DNA from: CAIYZT01 sp031385445
Lineage (GTDB): Bacteria > Pseudomonadota > Alphaproteobacteria > Rhodobacterales > Rhodobacteraceae
Assembly: GCA_031385445.1 (NCBI GenBank)
Contig: JANNBM010000018.1
Span: 1 to 64,000, forward strand
Direction: 5' to 3'
DNA: 64,000 nucleotides
Shown here piece after piece: positions 7,511 to 15,725 of this stretch (position 1 is its first letter; each line of letters begins with the position of its first letter). The position numbers and the translations under genes are program-made. Under the pieces are notes generated by a model, which saw only the letters and a program-made list of their open reading frames with translations, had not been told where the DNA came from and did not search any database.

Positions 7511-7555
7511 CTCATAACCTGAAGGTCACAGGTTCAAATCCTGTTCCCGCAACCA
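7511..7555 (+). tRNA. displaced 3' half of a tRNA-Met(CAT)-like gene (attachment site)
   Basis: The sequence starts with the anticodon loop CTCATAA, then has the 3' anticodon strand CCTGA, variable loop, a perfect 5-bp T stem (ACAGG/CCTGT) around TTCAAAT, the 3' acceptor strand TCCCGCA, discriminator A and encoded CCA (7553-7555). It most resembles initiator tRNA-fMet. The base-paired identity stops at the anticodon loop: the preceding TACGA cannot pair with CCTGA, and no D arm or 5' acceptor is present. This is what integration into an anticodon loop leaves at the far end of an island. It should not be a functional tRNA. Confidence 0.8.
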
Positions 7556-7940
7556 AACTTCCCAGTCTTTCCAGATGGTTGGAATCTGACAAAACATTTG
7601 CTAACGGCGCTCGCTGTTTTACCTCGACGGCCCCTCAACGTTTTACGAATCCCCCCTGAAAAGCGGGGCTTTTTGCGTTTTGGCTGAGAAGAAAGAAGAT
7701 CACGCGGTTAGATGGCAGGCTCACGGGCACCGGCTTGTTCGACATGTGGATCACCGCCGCTTCGGCCAAGGTACGAAAAGCCCCGGTCGGGGCGCCTGTC
7801 CTGACACTGATCCGAACAACAGGGCCAGTATCGTGCGTGTTGCCACGGCCTTTGATGCTGCCATTCCCGATCGCAGCATGGCCATGCCTGTGTCAAGTAT
7901 TGCCATTCAGCGGGGCAGGGTCTGCCAAGACTCCCGTCCG
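7556..7940. other. intergenic, no gene recognised
   Basis: About 385 nt. A weak terminator-like element (CCCC at 7653-7656, GGGG at 7665-7668, then CTTTTTGCGTTTT) reads rightward. The open frames here carry no recognisable domain and the stretch behaves like decayed coding DNA downstream of the ACT-domain gene. Confidence 0.4.
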
Positions 7941-8342
7941 TCAATCGACAAAGACATGGCCTGCCGCAACAAGGGCCGTGCGGGACTTGTCCCAGTCTTT
8001 TTGTGGGACCAGAACGTGCTCACCGTCATAGGTGCAGACGACGAACACGCCTATGCCTTGCTGCGACAGGGGTGCGATGATCGACAACACAATCCCGGTC
8101 GCGTCAAAGGCAATGGGGCCAAGGCTGCGAAAGCAGCGCCAGTGCGGATCGGAGGTGACGTCTTCCGGGATGCGGTCTTGCATGCACACCACGGTCGTCT
8201 CATCGCTTGCGCGCACCAACGCCGCGAAGCCTGGGCCGTTGAACCACGCAGGTACCGAGGCAGACGCCGCGAGGCGCGCAAGCCCGTAGGTCCCACTTAC
8301 CTGTTGCAGGTTCAAAGGTTGTGCTGCTTTTTGGTTGGTCAT
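7941..8342 (-). CDS. ACT-domain (CASTOR/ACT_7-type) protein
   Basis: 133 residues from ATG 8342, which follows directly on the stop of the GNAT remnant; the longer frame upstream is GNAT sequence in another phase. The C-terminal half (AFDATGIVLSIIAPLSQQGIGVFVVCTYDGEHVLV) folds as an ACT domain of the kind that binds amino acids. The N-terminal half is the family's usual companion. Such small proteins are probable amino-acid sensors, often next to GNAT acetyltransferase genes, as here. No enzymatic domain is attached. Confidence 0.75.
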   Translation of the reverse strand: MTNQKAAQPLNLQQVSGTYGLARLAASASVPAWFNGPGFAALVRASDETTVVCMQDRIPEDVTSDPHWRCFRSLGPIAFDATGIVLSIIAPLSQQGIGVFVVCTYDGEHVLVPQKDWDKSRTALVAAGHVFVD

Positions 8343-8925
8343 TTCAGATCCTTGCGCATCAAGATCCAGTCGACTTCCGCATCGCTGCCGGGAAATGGCA
8401 GAAAGGCGCGCCGGTCCCACTCCGCATAGCCGACCTGCTGATAAAGCGCCCGCGCGCCCGAGTTGAAGCTGCCCACTAACAGGGTGATCCGATCTGCCCC
8501 GGCGGCGCGCGCCAGCGTCTCGGCATCAGCCAGCATCGCCCGGCCCGGACCCTTGCACTGCTGTTCGGGGTAAAGGGCGAGCGCCGAAAGATACCATGTG
8601 CCAACCGCCAAGAGCTTCAACGCGTTCAGGGGCCCCGCAACCTCGGGCCGGGGGGCGCAATCGCCGGGGGTGTGGCCATGATGCAACTGCATAGGGCACC
8701 CGCGAAGAACCCACCCACCCCGGCCACCCACCAGTTTCGGAAATGGCTGAAATGGCCGGTTTCGCTGTGGATGATCCGGTGTCCGACCTCGAACGCGGAT
8801 TGCCCGGGCTTTGCGGCCAGCACCCACAGATAAGAGGTCATGCGGCGGGTCGCCATATCGGCCAGTACCGCAAGGTCGGCACAATCGCCTGCGACCGCGG
8901 CGTGACGTGCGGGGGGGGGCGTCAT
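8339..8925 (-). pseudogene. GNAT acetyltransferase, frameshifted in a C-run
   Basis: Two frames together give one GNAT protein. The N-terminal part (from ATG 8925; ATG 8988 is also in frame) reads through GDCADLAVLADMATRR and SETGHFSHFRNW. The C-terminal part reads EVAGPLNALKLL, the acetyl-CoA region, then ITLLVGSFNSGARALYQQVGY to stop 8339. The switch falls at a run of six G on the plus strand (8650-8655); one extra base restores a continuous frame. A second tract of nine G (8911-8919) lies directly after the start codon. The stop overlaps the ACT gene start, suggesting the pair was an operon. Either a recent inactivation or a sequencing error at the run. Confidence 0.8.
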
Positions 8926-9040
8926 TTGGGGATACAGCTCCGCTTTATCGTTCCTGAGCATTCGGCCAATCCGTCCTCTTTCATTCATCACCTTTTCGCG
9001 CGCCGCACATACAGCCAAGCCTGCCAATCACCAGCAGATT

Positions 9041-9655
9041 CTAGAAATCATCTGGTTGGTCGGCACACAGATAATATCGACCGCCTATTTTTGTGCTGAC
9101 ATTATCAGCGACCCAAAAGCCATCTCCGATGCCCCAAGCGGCTTCTTTGCAAATTGGCGCGTCTGCCCCTCCTTGCAGCCAAGCGGGGGCATTCGGAACT
9201 TTTGACAGTGCTAATCTGGGTGAAGTTAACCTGATTGTTCCAGCGGATCGCCACTGATTGAAAATACCCAATTCAACGGATTTTGGCGGAAATTCTAGCA
9301 GGCAGGACAGATTCAGGTCTTCAAGCCAAAGTGACGCTTGTGTGGATGCAGGATCAGATTCAGAAAAAGATGCGTTCGAAACAACTGAGTGCCAGAAGGC
9401 CGAACGCTCTGCGGGGTCAGAAATGATCTTCCGAAAGCCTACGAAACCCGCCAGCTCACCTGAAGGTCTAAGATAAACGGCTTCAATCGCGATGTTTTCA
9501 CCCGATTGCTGAATCCAGTCTTCTGTGCAGCCAGCCACGTTGACAGCCCTTTCCCATGCGCCGTCCGAGGCCAATTGAATACCGGTTCTTTTCAGGCCAG
9601 ATGTTTTCAAGGTTTGCATGGGGGAACGCCATTCATCCAACCAACTTTTGAACAA
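9041..9655 (-). CDS. hypothetical protein, start or 5' end uncertain
   Basis: Up to 204 residues; no family recognised. It has a mixed alpha/beta composition with several Trp residues, no signal peptide and no transmembrane segment. The frame from 9655 begins with TTG; the first ATG is at 9619 (MQTLKTSGLK). Upstream, a different frame opens with ATG at about 9770 (MKPFLRSAVLSGRYEVNDLD) and runs into the same place, so the gene may have suffered a one-base shift near 9655 (a T-rich spot). It sits between two decayed GNAT genes. Confidence 0.5.
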   Translation of the reverse strand: MFKSWLDEWRSPMQTLKTSGLKRTGIQLASDGAWERAVNVAGCTEDWIQQSGENIAIEAVYLRPSGELAGFVGFRKIISDPAERSAFWHSVVSNASFSESDPASTQASLWLEDLNLSCLLEFPPKSVELGIFNQWRSAGTIRLTSPRLALSKVPNAPAWLQGGADAPICKEAAWGIGDGFWVADNVSTKIGGRYYLCADQPDDF

Positions 9656-9769
9656 ACTGCTGCCCTGAACCCATGCTCATTCAGCCGCGCCGGTTGATCT
9701 GGGCAGATGTCCAAGTCATTGACTTCATATCGACCTGACAGAACTGCACTTCGCAAAAAAGGTTTCATA

Positions 9770-10391
9770 TCATTCTACCCTGCGCAACTTTTTGGCGATG
9801 GGAATACAATGGCTGCCCTGATCTGATCTTGCAAAGCGAACGAAGCCTTGTCGGGCTCTCTCCAGAAATTCCATTTGTTCGTAAAGGGTCCGAACTGAGC
9901 GGTTGAAACAACCGACCACCAAGGCCAGTTCCTCCGCCGATGCCGTAACAGGCCAGGCGTTCGGACAGACCCAGAAAACGATGACCAAGGTGTCTGCGGG
10001 GTACCACAGTGACCACGCCAACGGCCGAACTATGCCAAGACCCTTTGGCCAGACTTTTGAACTCGCTACGAGGTTGATTAGTGCGCGCAGCCTCCGGTTG
10101 AAGCAAGACAGAGCGAGGATGCTTCAATTCATTCTCTTTGACCGCTCCAGTCCCTTCGCCAGCAGATTGATCAACTGGCCAATATGTGTGGGGCATAAAG
10201 CGATCCCGGTCACAGCGTTTGGATCTGCGCCCGAGTTCCACGGGCGACTGGCCCGCTTTGGCGGCAAGACCCCAAAAGGATGAATTCAGGCGCGGTGTTG
10301 CCAGATCAGCCAGTTGTGCGCGGGTCGCACTGTCCGCGTTGGCGGCTGGTCTGGGATGCGCCGCAGCGAATTCTTGATGATTTATCGCCAT
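9770..10391 (-). pseudogene. second decayed GNAT acetyltransferase
   Basis: From ATG 10391 the frame contains ADSATRAQLADLATPRLNSS and FWGLAAKAGQSPVELGRR, which aligns with the N-terminus of the GNAT pseudogene at 8339-8925. The C-terminal signature ELALVVGCFNRSVRTLYEQM, equivalent to LLVGSFNSGARALYQQ, is in another frame ending at 9770. The central part is divergent and shifted, so at least one frameshift and probably a small deletion separate the halves. It is a paralogue in a more advanced state of decay. Confidence 0.7.
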
Positions 10392-10669
10392 GTTCGCCCC
10401 TCTTCCTACAGATTGGAGAAGGACATTCCCCGTGCCGCCGGAACCCGAGGCACAAGAGGAGCTTCATCTTCCACGATGATGTCAAAGTAAGGATATTCGA
10501 AATGACGCGGGAAATGCAAGCAGACAGGCGGGGCGGCGGACTCAGACAGCAACGACCATTATTGACCGCACGGTTTCGGCCACAGGTTTTTGTCCGGGGT
10601 GACGGGCCGACATGCAGGACACATCGGATGCCCGTCCGCTGGCGTTCGCGCGGCGGGCCTTCGGGGGCA

Positions 10670-11753
10670 TGAACCGCCCCGGGTTTACCGCAGGGCAAAG
10701 CCTTCGGAGAATTGCCCGTTATGGAACAGACACAAAAGTAGAAGACCGCGGAGCCGTATTCACCCGAGTTCCGCGAACGTGCGGTGCGACTGGCGATGCG
10801 GCACCGCGATGAGTATCAGTCTGAGGCTGCAGCACTGACGGCGATCGCGGGTAAATTGGGCTGTTCGCCGGACAGCCGATCCGGTTTGAGTGCATCAGGC
10901 CAAGCGAGATGACGGCGAACGATCGGAACCTACCAGCGCTGAGATCGCGCGGATCAAAGAGCTTGAGCGCGAGAACCGTGAATTACATCAGGCCAATGAG
11001 ATTTTGAAGAAGGACGAGGCATTGAAGGCGCCATTGGTTCAAGCCCCATGTCGAGCGCGTCGTTTGCTCAGGCGGGCCCCCGACAGCCCGGTCCTCAAAT
11101 GACTGTTTTCATTCGTTGCCCGGCAGCGCATGTGTAAATTCGCGCGAGGGGATAAACATCGCGAGATGTCTGGGGTCGAGCCGATCTGTCGGACACTGCA
11201 GTTCGCCCCGTCGACCTATGATGACCGGCGCGGCATGATCCTGACCGGGCCTCGGCCCGAGCCAAATCGGATGCCGCCCTAAACGTCAAGATCGATGCTG
11301 TCTGGGATGCCAACCGCAAACCCTATGGCGCGCCCAAGATCTGGCATGTCTTGCGGCGGGAAGGTGAAGACACCGCGCGCTGCACAGTCGAACATTTGAT
11401 GCGCAGGTTGGGGATCAGGGGCGGTGTTCGCGGCAAAAAGGTTATCACGACCCAGCCGGACGCATCGCAGCCCTGCCCAGATGACAAAGGGAACCGCCTG
11501 TTCACCGCGGATAGACCGAACAAGCTGTGTCCTTACAGCGATGCAAGGATCGCTTGCCGGGTAACAGATTTCAGATTTCACATACGTGCCCACGTGCCCA
11601 CGTGGTCCGAAACGGTCTTCGTCGCCTACTTGGACCCATCGGCAACATCCCGCCCGCCGAAGCACAGGAGGCGTTCTGCGCAAACCTGAACACGCTCGAT
11701 ATGATCTTGTCATCGTTGAACAAACCACCCCATGGCAAGCCCGGGGCGGTTCA
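10670..11753 (+). mobile_element. IS3-family insertion sequence, inactivated
   Basis: Terminal inverted repeats are visible: TGAACCGCCCCGGGTTTACC at 10670-10689 and its complement, GGCAAGCCCGGGGCGGTTCA, at 11734-11753 (18 of 20 match). About 1.08 kb lies between them, shorter than the 1.2-1.5 kb usual for the family because the orfB core is deleted. Flanking bases (GCA before, GCT after) do not make a convincing target duplication, which fits age or rearrangement. Confidence 0.85.
10721..11711 (+). pseudogene. IS3-family transposase orfA/orfB remnant
   Basis: OrfA starts at ATG 10721 but has a TAG at codon 7 (10739-10741). Its HTH (YSPEFRERAVRLAMRHRDEY) continues in frame to about 10890, then shifts to the frame that encodes the leucine-zipper part (AEIARIKELERENRELHQAN). 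OrfB pieces follow: VWDANRKPYGAPKIWHVLRR, a region ending in RLFTADRPNKL, a short FTYVPTW-like trace, and the C-terminal LLGPIGNIPPAEAQEAF after a deletion that removes most of the DDE core. It cannot make an active transposase. Confidence 0.88.
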
Positions 11754-12168
11754 GCTTGCCGGTCGGCTTCGCCGCCCAAACCCAGTTAGCATCGAACCAG
11801 CCTTACGGCGATTGACGGCAATCGCCTGCCGGCCAATGGATCGATAGCGTTCCCCGATGCTTTACGGCCTTGTTGTATGTGGTCCACGTCAGGGTCTTGT
11901 AAGTTGCGGTGGCCGGTCTGCGCATGCCCTCCCGCTCTCACGCTGGATTCATTAGATCAATCCCTCACGGATTTGTCCAACACAGCCTAGGCGCGGCATC
12001 GGTGTAAAGAGCGACCTGCACCGCCGGCCGTCAGAGCCGGAACCATTGGGGCAGCGGCCTTGCCGCGCATGACCTGATCACGTCAGGACAGCGACAGATC
12101 AATCAAATGCGATTGCGGCGGGTGGCGAGCGGGCCAAGCAAACGGATTTTCTGCGGCAAACAGCCGTG
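11754..12168. other. intergenic with IS-end remnant
   Basis: About 415 nt with no supported gene. GGATTTGTCCAACACAGCC at 11969-11987 resembles the terminal repeat of IS5/IS903-type elements (GGCTCTGTTGCACAAATCC in reverse) and matches 17 of 19 bases with 57319-57337. No transposase frame accompanies it. Confidence 0.4.
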
Positions 12169-13014
12169 TCAGAAATCCAACCCCAGATCCAACGTGCGGG
12201 CAGAATGTGTCAGCGCGCCCGCCGAGATATAATGGACCCCGGTTGCGGCCACTTCGGCGATGCGGGGCAGGGTCATGTTGCCCGAAGCTTCGGTGATCAG
12301 GCGGCCTGCGACCATTGCGACGGCCTGCTGCAAGGTGGCGGTGTCCATGTTGTCCAGCAGAACGGCATCTGCCCCGCCGATCGTCAGCAAGTCTGCAAGC
12401 TGGGTCAGCGTATCGACTTCGACCTCGATCTTCATCATATGCGACGCCGCGGCGCGGGCGGCTTGCAGTGCGGGGCGGATACCGCCAGCGGCGGCGATGT
12501 GGTTGTCTTTGATCAAGATGGCGTCGCCGAGGCCGAAACGGTGATTGAACCCCCCGCCATGCAGGACGGCGGCCTTTTCGACCAAGCGCAGGCCGGGCGT
12601 GGTTTTGCGGGTACAGGTGATACGGGTGTTCGTGCCGCTGGTTTGCGCCACAAAGGCGGCAGTCAGGGTGGCGATACCGCTGAGACGCCCGGCGAAGTTC
12701 AGCGCGACACGCTCGGCGGACAGGATCGAGGCCGCATTGCCTTCGATTTCCATCAGCACATCGCCCGGCGCGCAAGGGCTGCCATCGGGATGGTAAAGCG
12801 TGACGGTAAGCGCAGGATCAACGATCCGGAAGGCGATGGCCGCGATCTGCATCCCCGACACCACCCCCGCCTCGCGCGCGTTCAGGCGGGCGCGGTAGCG
12901 GGTGGCGGGCGGAATGACGAGGCGGGTGGTGATATCGCCCGAAGGACCAAGATCTTCGATCAGGGCAGCGCGGATCAGGGGTTCCAGCAGCAGATCGGGC
13001 AGGGGATGGGTCAT
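12169..13014 (-). CDS. nadC: nicotinate-nucleotide pyrophosphorylase (quinolinate PRTase)
   Basis: 281 residues, full family length. It converts quinolinate and PRPP to nicotinate mononucleotide, CO2 and pyrophosphate, the third step of de novo NAD synthesis in the cytoplasm. Seen: the N-terminal EDLGPSGDITT, RLSGIATLT, TRKTTPGLRLVEKAAVLHGG with substrate-binding Arg/Lys, IKDNHIAAAGG, EVEVDTL, DAVLLDNM and EASGNMTL. The start overlaps the nadB stop by 4 nt (ATGA). It is the last gene of nadA-nadB-nadC. Confidence 0.97.
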   Translation of the reverse strand: MTHPLPDLLLEPLIRAALIEDLGPSGDITTRLVIPPATRYRARLNAREAGVVSGMQIAAIAFRIVDPALTVTLYHPDGSPCAPGDVLMEIEGNAASILSAERVALNFAGRLSGIATLTAAFVAQTSGTNTRITCTRKTTPGLRLVEKAAVLHGGGFNHRFGLGDAILIKDNHIAAAGGIRPALQAARAAASHMMKIEVEVDTLTQLADLLTIGGADAVLLDNMDTATLQQAVAMVAGRLITEASGNMTLPRIAEVAATGVHYISAGALTHSARTLDLGLDF

Positions 13015-14588
13015 GGTTCAGGCTCCGTCAAGGATTGGCGCAGGGCCATTGCTTTGGCCAGAGTCAGGCGGCTGCGCTGCGCCTGCGCCGGGTCCGCGTT
13101 CGGATAATCGCTGCGGTACTGCGCGCCGCGCGATTCCTGACGCAGCAGGGCGGCAGCCGCGATCAGCGTGGCGGTGGCGGTCATGTTCACAAAGCCGGGG
13201 TTGCCTTTGGCCTGCGCCTCCAGCGCCGCGATCCGGATCAAAGCGGCCTGCAAGCCCTTTGCATCTCGGATCACACCGACATGGGCGGTCATCACCCCTC
13301 GAAGATCGCGGATCAGGGCCACATGCGGATTTTGCCCGCCCGCAGGAAGCCGAAGGGTTACAGGCGCTCTTGGCCGCGGCGCCGCACATCCGTGTTGAAT
13401 ATCTTTGGCGGCGCGGCGGGCGTAAACCAGGGCCTCCAGCAGCCCGTTTGACGCCAGACGGTTGGCCCCGTGCAAGCCGGTCGCACTCGCTTCTCCGCAG
13501 GCCCAAAGGCCGGGCAAGCTGGAGCGGCCATCCGCCGTCACATCTATGCCGCCCATGTGGTAATGCGCGGCGGCGGCGACCGGGATGGCTTGGGTTGTCG
13601 GGTCAATTCCCGCGCGAACGCAGGCCTCGGTGACGGCCGGAAAGCGGCGGGCGAGATCGGGGATGCAGCGCGCATCCAGCATCGGTCGGCGGCCGGCTTG
13701 AGTTTCAGCAAAGATGGCGCGGGCGACGATATCACGCGGGGCCAGTTCGGCGTCGGGGTGAAGGGGGACCATGAAGCGCGTGCCATCCCGGTTGATCAAC
13801 GTGGCCCCTTCGCCGCGTAAAGCCTCGGTCGCCAGCGGTGCGGGGTCTTCGCCGCTGTCGATGGCAGTGGGGTGGAACTGCACGAATTCGGCATCCGAAA
13901 TCACCGCCCCTGCCCGCGCCGCCATGCCGATCACCTGCCCCCGGATGCGCGGCGGGTTTGTGGTCAGCGCATAGAGCCCTCCCGAACCGCCACCCGCCAG
14001 CAAAACCGCCGATCCGCGCAGCAGGATGGGGGCAGACGTGCCGTCAGCAGCGGCAACGTTCACGCCAGTCACCCGACCCTGTTCGGTGTGAAGCCCGACC
14101 GCCATCACCCCTTCAGCCACCTGCACCGAAGGGGTGCGGCGGACCTCGGCTATCAAGGCTGCCATGATCTCACGCCCGGCCTGATCACCGCCGACACGCA
14201 CCACACGGGCCATGCCATGCGCGGCCTCGCGCGACAGAACATAGCCGCCCGCAGCATCGCGGTCAAAAGGCGTGCCAAGCGCCGTCAGATCAAGGATATG
14301 GGTCCGCGCCTCGGCGGTCACGCTTGCCGCCACGGCGGCATCAACCGTCCCGGCCCCCGCCTTGACCGTATCGGCGGCATGGGCGGCCGGGCTGTCGGCG
14401 CTGTCCATCGCGGCGGCAATACCGCCTTGCGCCCAGCCGGAACTGGCGCCTTGGCCCAAAACCTCGGGCGAGATCATCAAAACGGGATGCGGGGCAAGGC
14501 TGAGGGCGGCGTAAAGCCCGCCCAAACCTGCGCCAACGATGATGACGCGGCCAGTCTCAATTCCCGTCGCCACCGGATCAACCCGCAC
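13011..14588 (-). CDS. nadB: L-aspartate oxidase
   Basis: 525 residues. It oxidises L-aspartate to iminoaspartate with FAD, feeding quinolinate synthase. Seen: the dinucleotide-binding start VIIVGAGLGGLYAALSL (residues 16-32), SSGWAQGGIAAAM, REAAHGMARVVRVGGDQAG, QFHPTAI, the helical GGIDVTADGRSSLPGLWACG and ATGLHGANRLASNGLLEALV typical of the fumarate-reductase/NadB family. The C-terminal helical domain is present. Start is GTG 14588, overlapping the nadA stop by 11 nt; a purine-rich ribosome binding site would lie inside nadA. Confidence 0.97.
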   Translation of the reverse strand: MRVDPVATGIETGRVIIVGAGLGGLYAALSLAPHPVLMISPEVLGQGASSGWAQGGIAAAMDSADSPAAHAADTVKAGAGTVDAAVAASVTAEARTHILDLTALGTPFDRDAAGGYVLSREAAHGMARVVRVGGDQAGREIMAALIAEVRRTPSVQVAEGVMAVGLHTEQGRVTGVNVAAADGTSAPILLRGSAVLLAGGGSGGLYALTTNPPRIRGQVIGMAARAGAVISDAEFVQFHPTAIDSGEDPAPLATEALRGEGATLINRDGTRFMVPLHPDAELAPRDIVARAIFAETQAGRRPMLDARCIPDLARRFPAVTEACVRAGIDPTTQAIPVAAAAHYHMGGIDVTADGRSSLPGLWACGEASATGLHGANRLASNGLLEALVYARRAAKDIQHGCAAPRPRAPVTLRLPAGGQNPHVALIRDLRGVMTAHVGVIRDAKGLQAALIRIAALEAQAKGNPGFVNMTATATLIAAAALLRQESRGAQYRSDYPNADPAQAQRSRLTLAKAMALRQSLTEPEP

Positions 14589-15621
14589 GGCTGATGTCGA
14601 TCATCCGCTGCACGGCCACGCGGGCGCGGGCGGAAACAACCGGGTCAATCCGCACCTCGCCTGTCATCGAATGCAGCGTGTACAGCACCTTTTCCAGCGT
14701 GATCATCTTCATATAGGGGCAAAGGTTGCAGGGCTTGGCAAATTCCACCTCGGGCAAAGCGTCGGCGATATTGGCGGCCATGGAACATTCGGTCACCAGC
14801 ATGGCATGCGCGGGCTTGTGGGCATGAACCCAATCGATGATGCCCTTGGTCGAGCCGGTGAAATCAGCCTCGGCCACCACATCGGGCGGGCATTCGGGAT
14901 GGGCGATGATGGCCACGCCGGGGTTGCTCTCGCGGTAAGCGCGCAGATCGGCCGCCTGATAGCGTTCATGGACGATGCAGGCGCCGTCCCACCAGACCAC
15001 GCGCTTGTGCGTCAGGGCCGCGACGTTTTGCGCCAGATATTTATCGGGGGTCATGATAACGGTATCGCCCGGCATGGCATTGACGATTTGCAGCGCGTTG
15101 GCCGAAGTGCAGCACACGTCAGAGGCGGCTTTCACCTCGGCCGTGGTGTTCACATAAGACACCACCTGCGCACCGGGATACATCGCGCGCATCTGTGCCA
15201 CGCCGTCGGCGGTGATCGATTCCGCCAGCGAGCAACCCGCCGCCATATCCGGCATCAGAACCACCTTGGCCGGGTTCATGATCTTCGACGTCTCGGCCAT
15301 GAAATGCACGCCGCATTGCACGATCACATCGGCCTCAACCTCGGCGGCCTTGATCGCCAGTTGCAGGCTGTCGCCGACAAAGTCTGAAACGCCGTGAAAA
15401 ATCTCGGGCGTCATGTAGTTGTGGCCAAGGATCACGGCGTTGCGCGTGGATTTCAGCCGATTGATGGCGATCACATAGGGCGCGAACATCGCCCAATCGG
15501 CCAAGGGCACCACGCGGGCCATTTTGGCATGGATGTCACGGGTGGCTTCAGCTGCGTCCAAAGACGGTGCAAGATCGTAATGGGCGGCCAGTTCGGCGCG
15601 CTCGCGGGTGAAGTTGGACAA
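14578..15621 (-). CDS. nadA: quinolinate synthase
   Basis: 347 residues. It condenses iminoaspartate with dihydroxyacetone phosphate to quinolinate using a [4Fe-4S] cluster. Seen: AVILGHNYMTPEIFHGVSDF, ADVIVQCGVHFMAET with a cluster cysteine, MPDMAAGCSLAESI, SDVCCTSANA, AHPECPPDV and the C-terminal cysteine region ECSMAANI and PCNLCPYMKMITLEK. The frame opens with TTG 15621 (MSNFTRERAEL); no in-frame ATG precedes it, so TTG is taken as the start. First gene of the nad operon, so its promoter lies in 15622-15725. No NAD-repressor operator was recognised there. Confidence 0.95.
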   Translation of the reverse strand: MSNFTRERAELAAHYDLAPSLDAAEATRDIHAKMARVVPLADWAMFAPYVIAINRLKSTRNAVILGHNYMTPEIFHGVSDFVGDSLQLAIKAAEVEADVIVQCGVHFMAETSKIMNPAKVVLMPDMAAGCSLAESITADGVAQMRAMYPGAQVVSYVNTTAEVKAASDVCCTSANALQIVNAMPGDTVIMTPDKYLAQNVAALTHKRVVWWDGACIVHERYQAADLRAYRESNPGVAIIAHPECPPDVVAEADFTGSTKGIIDWVHAHKPAHAMLVTECSMAANIADALPEVEFAKPCNLCPYMKMITLEKVLYTLHSMTGEVRIDPVVSARARVAVQRMIDISRAG

Positions 15622-15725
15622 ATGAGCGATCCGATACCTGAATGCGGGGGCAAGCGCCTTTGATGCCGCGATGCCTAACCCTGCTTTGCCGATGACGCAA
15701 GTGCTTCAAGAAGCGTCGTTTTTGA

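Noticed and set aside
7511..7555. Calling a complete functional tRNA-Met.
   Set aside because: The D arm, the 5' acceptor and the 5' anticodon strand are missing, and upstream bases do not pair.
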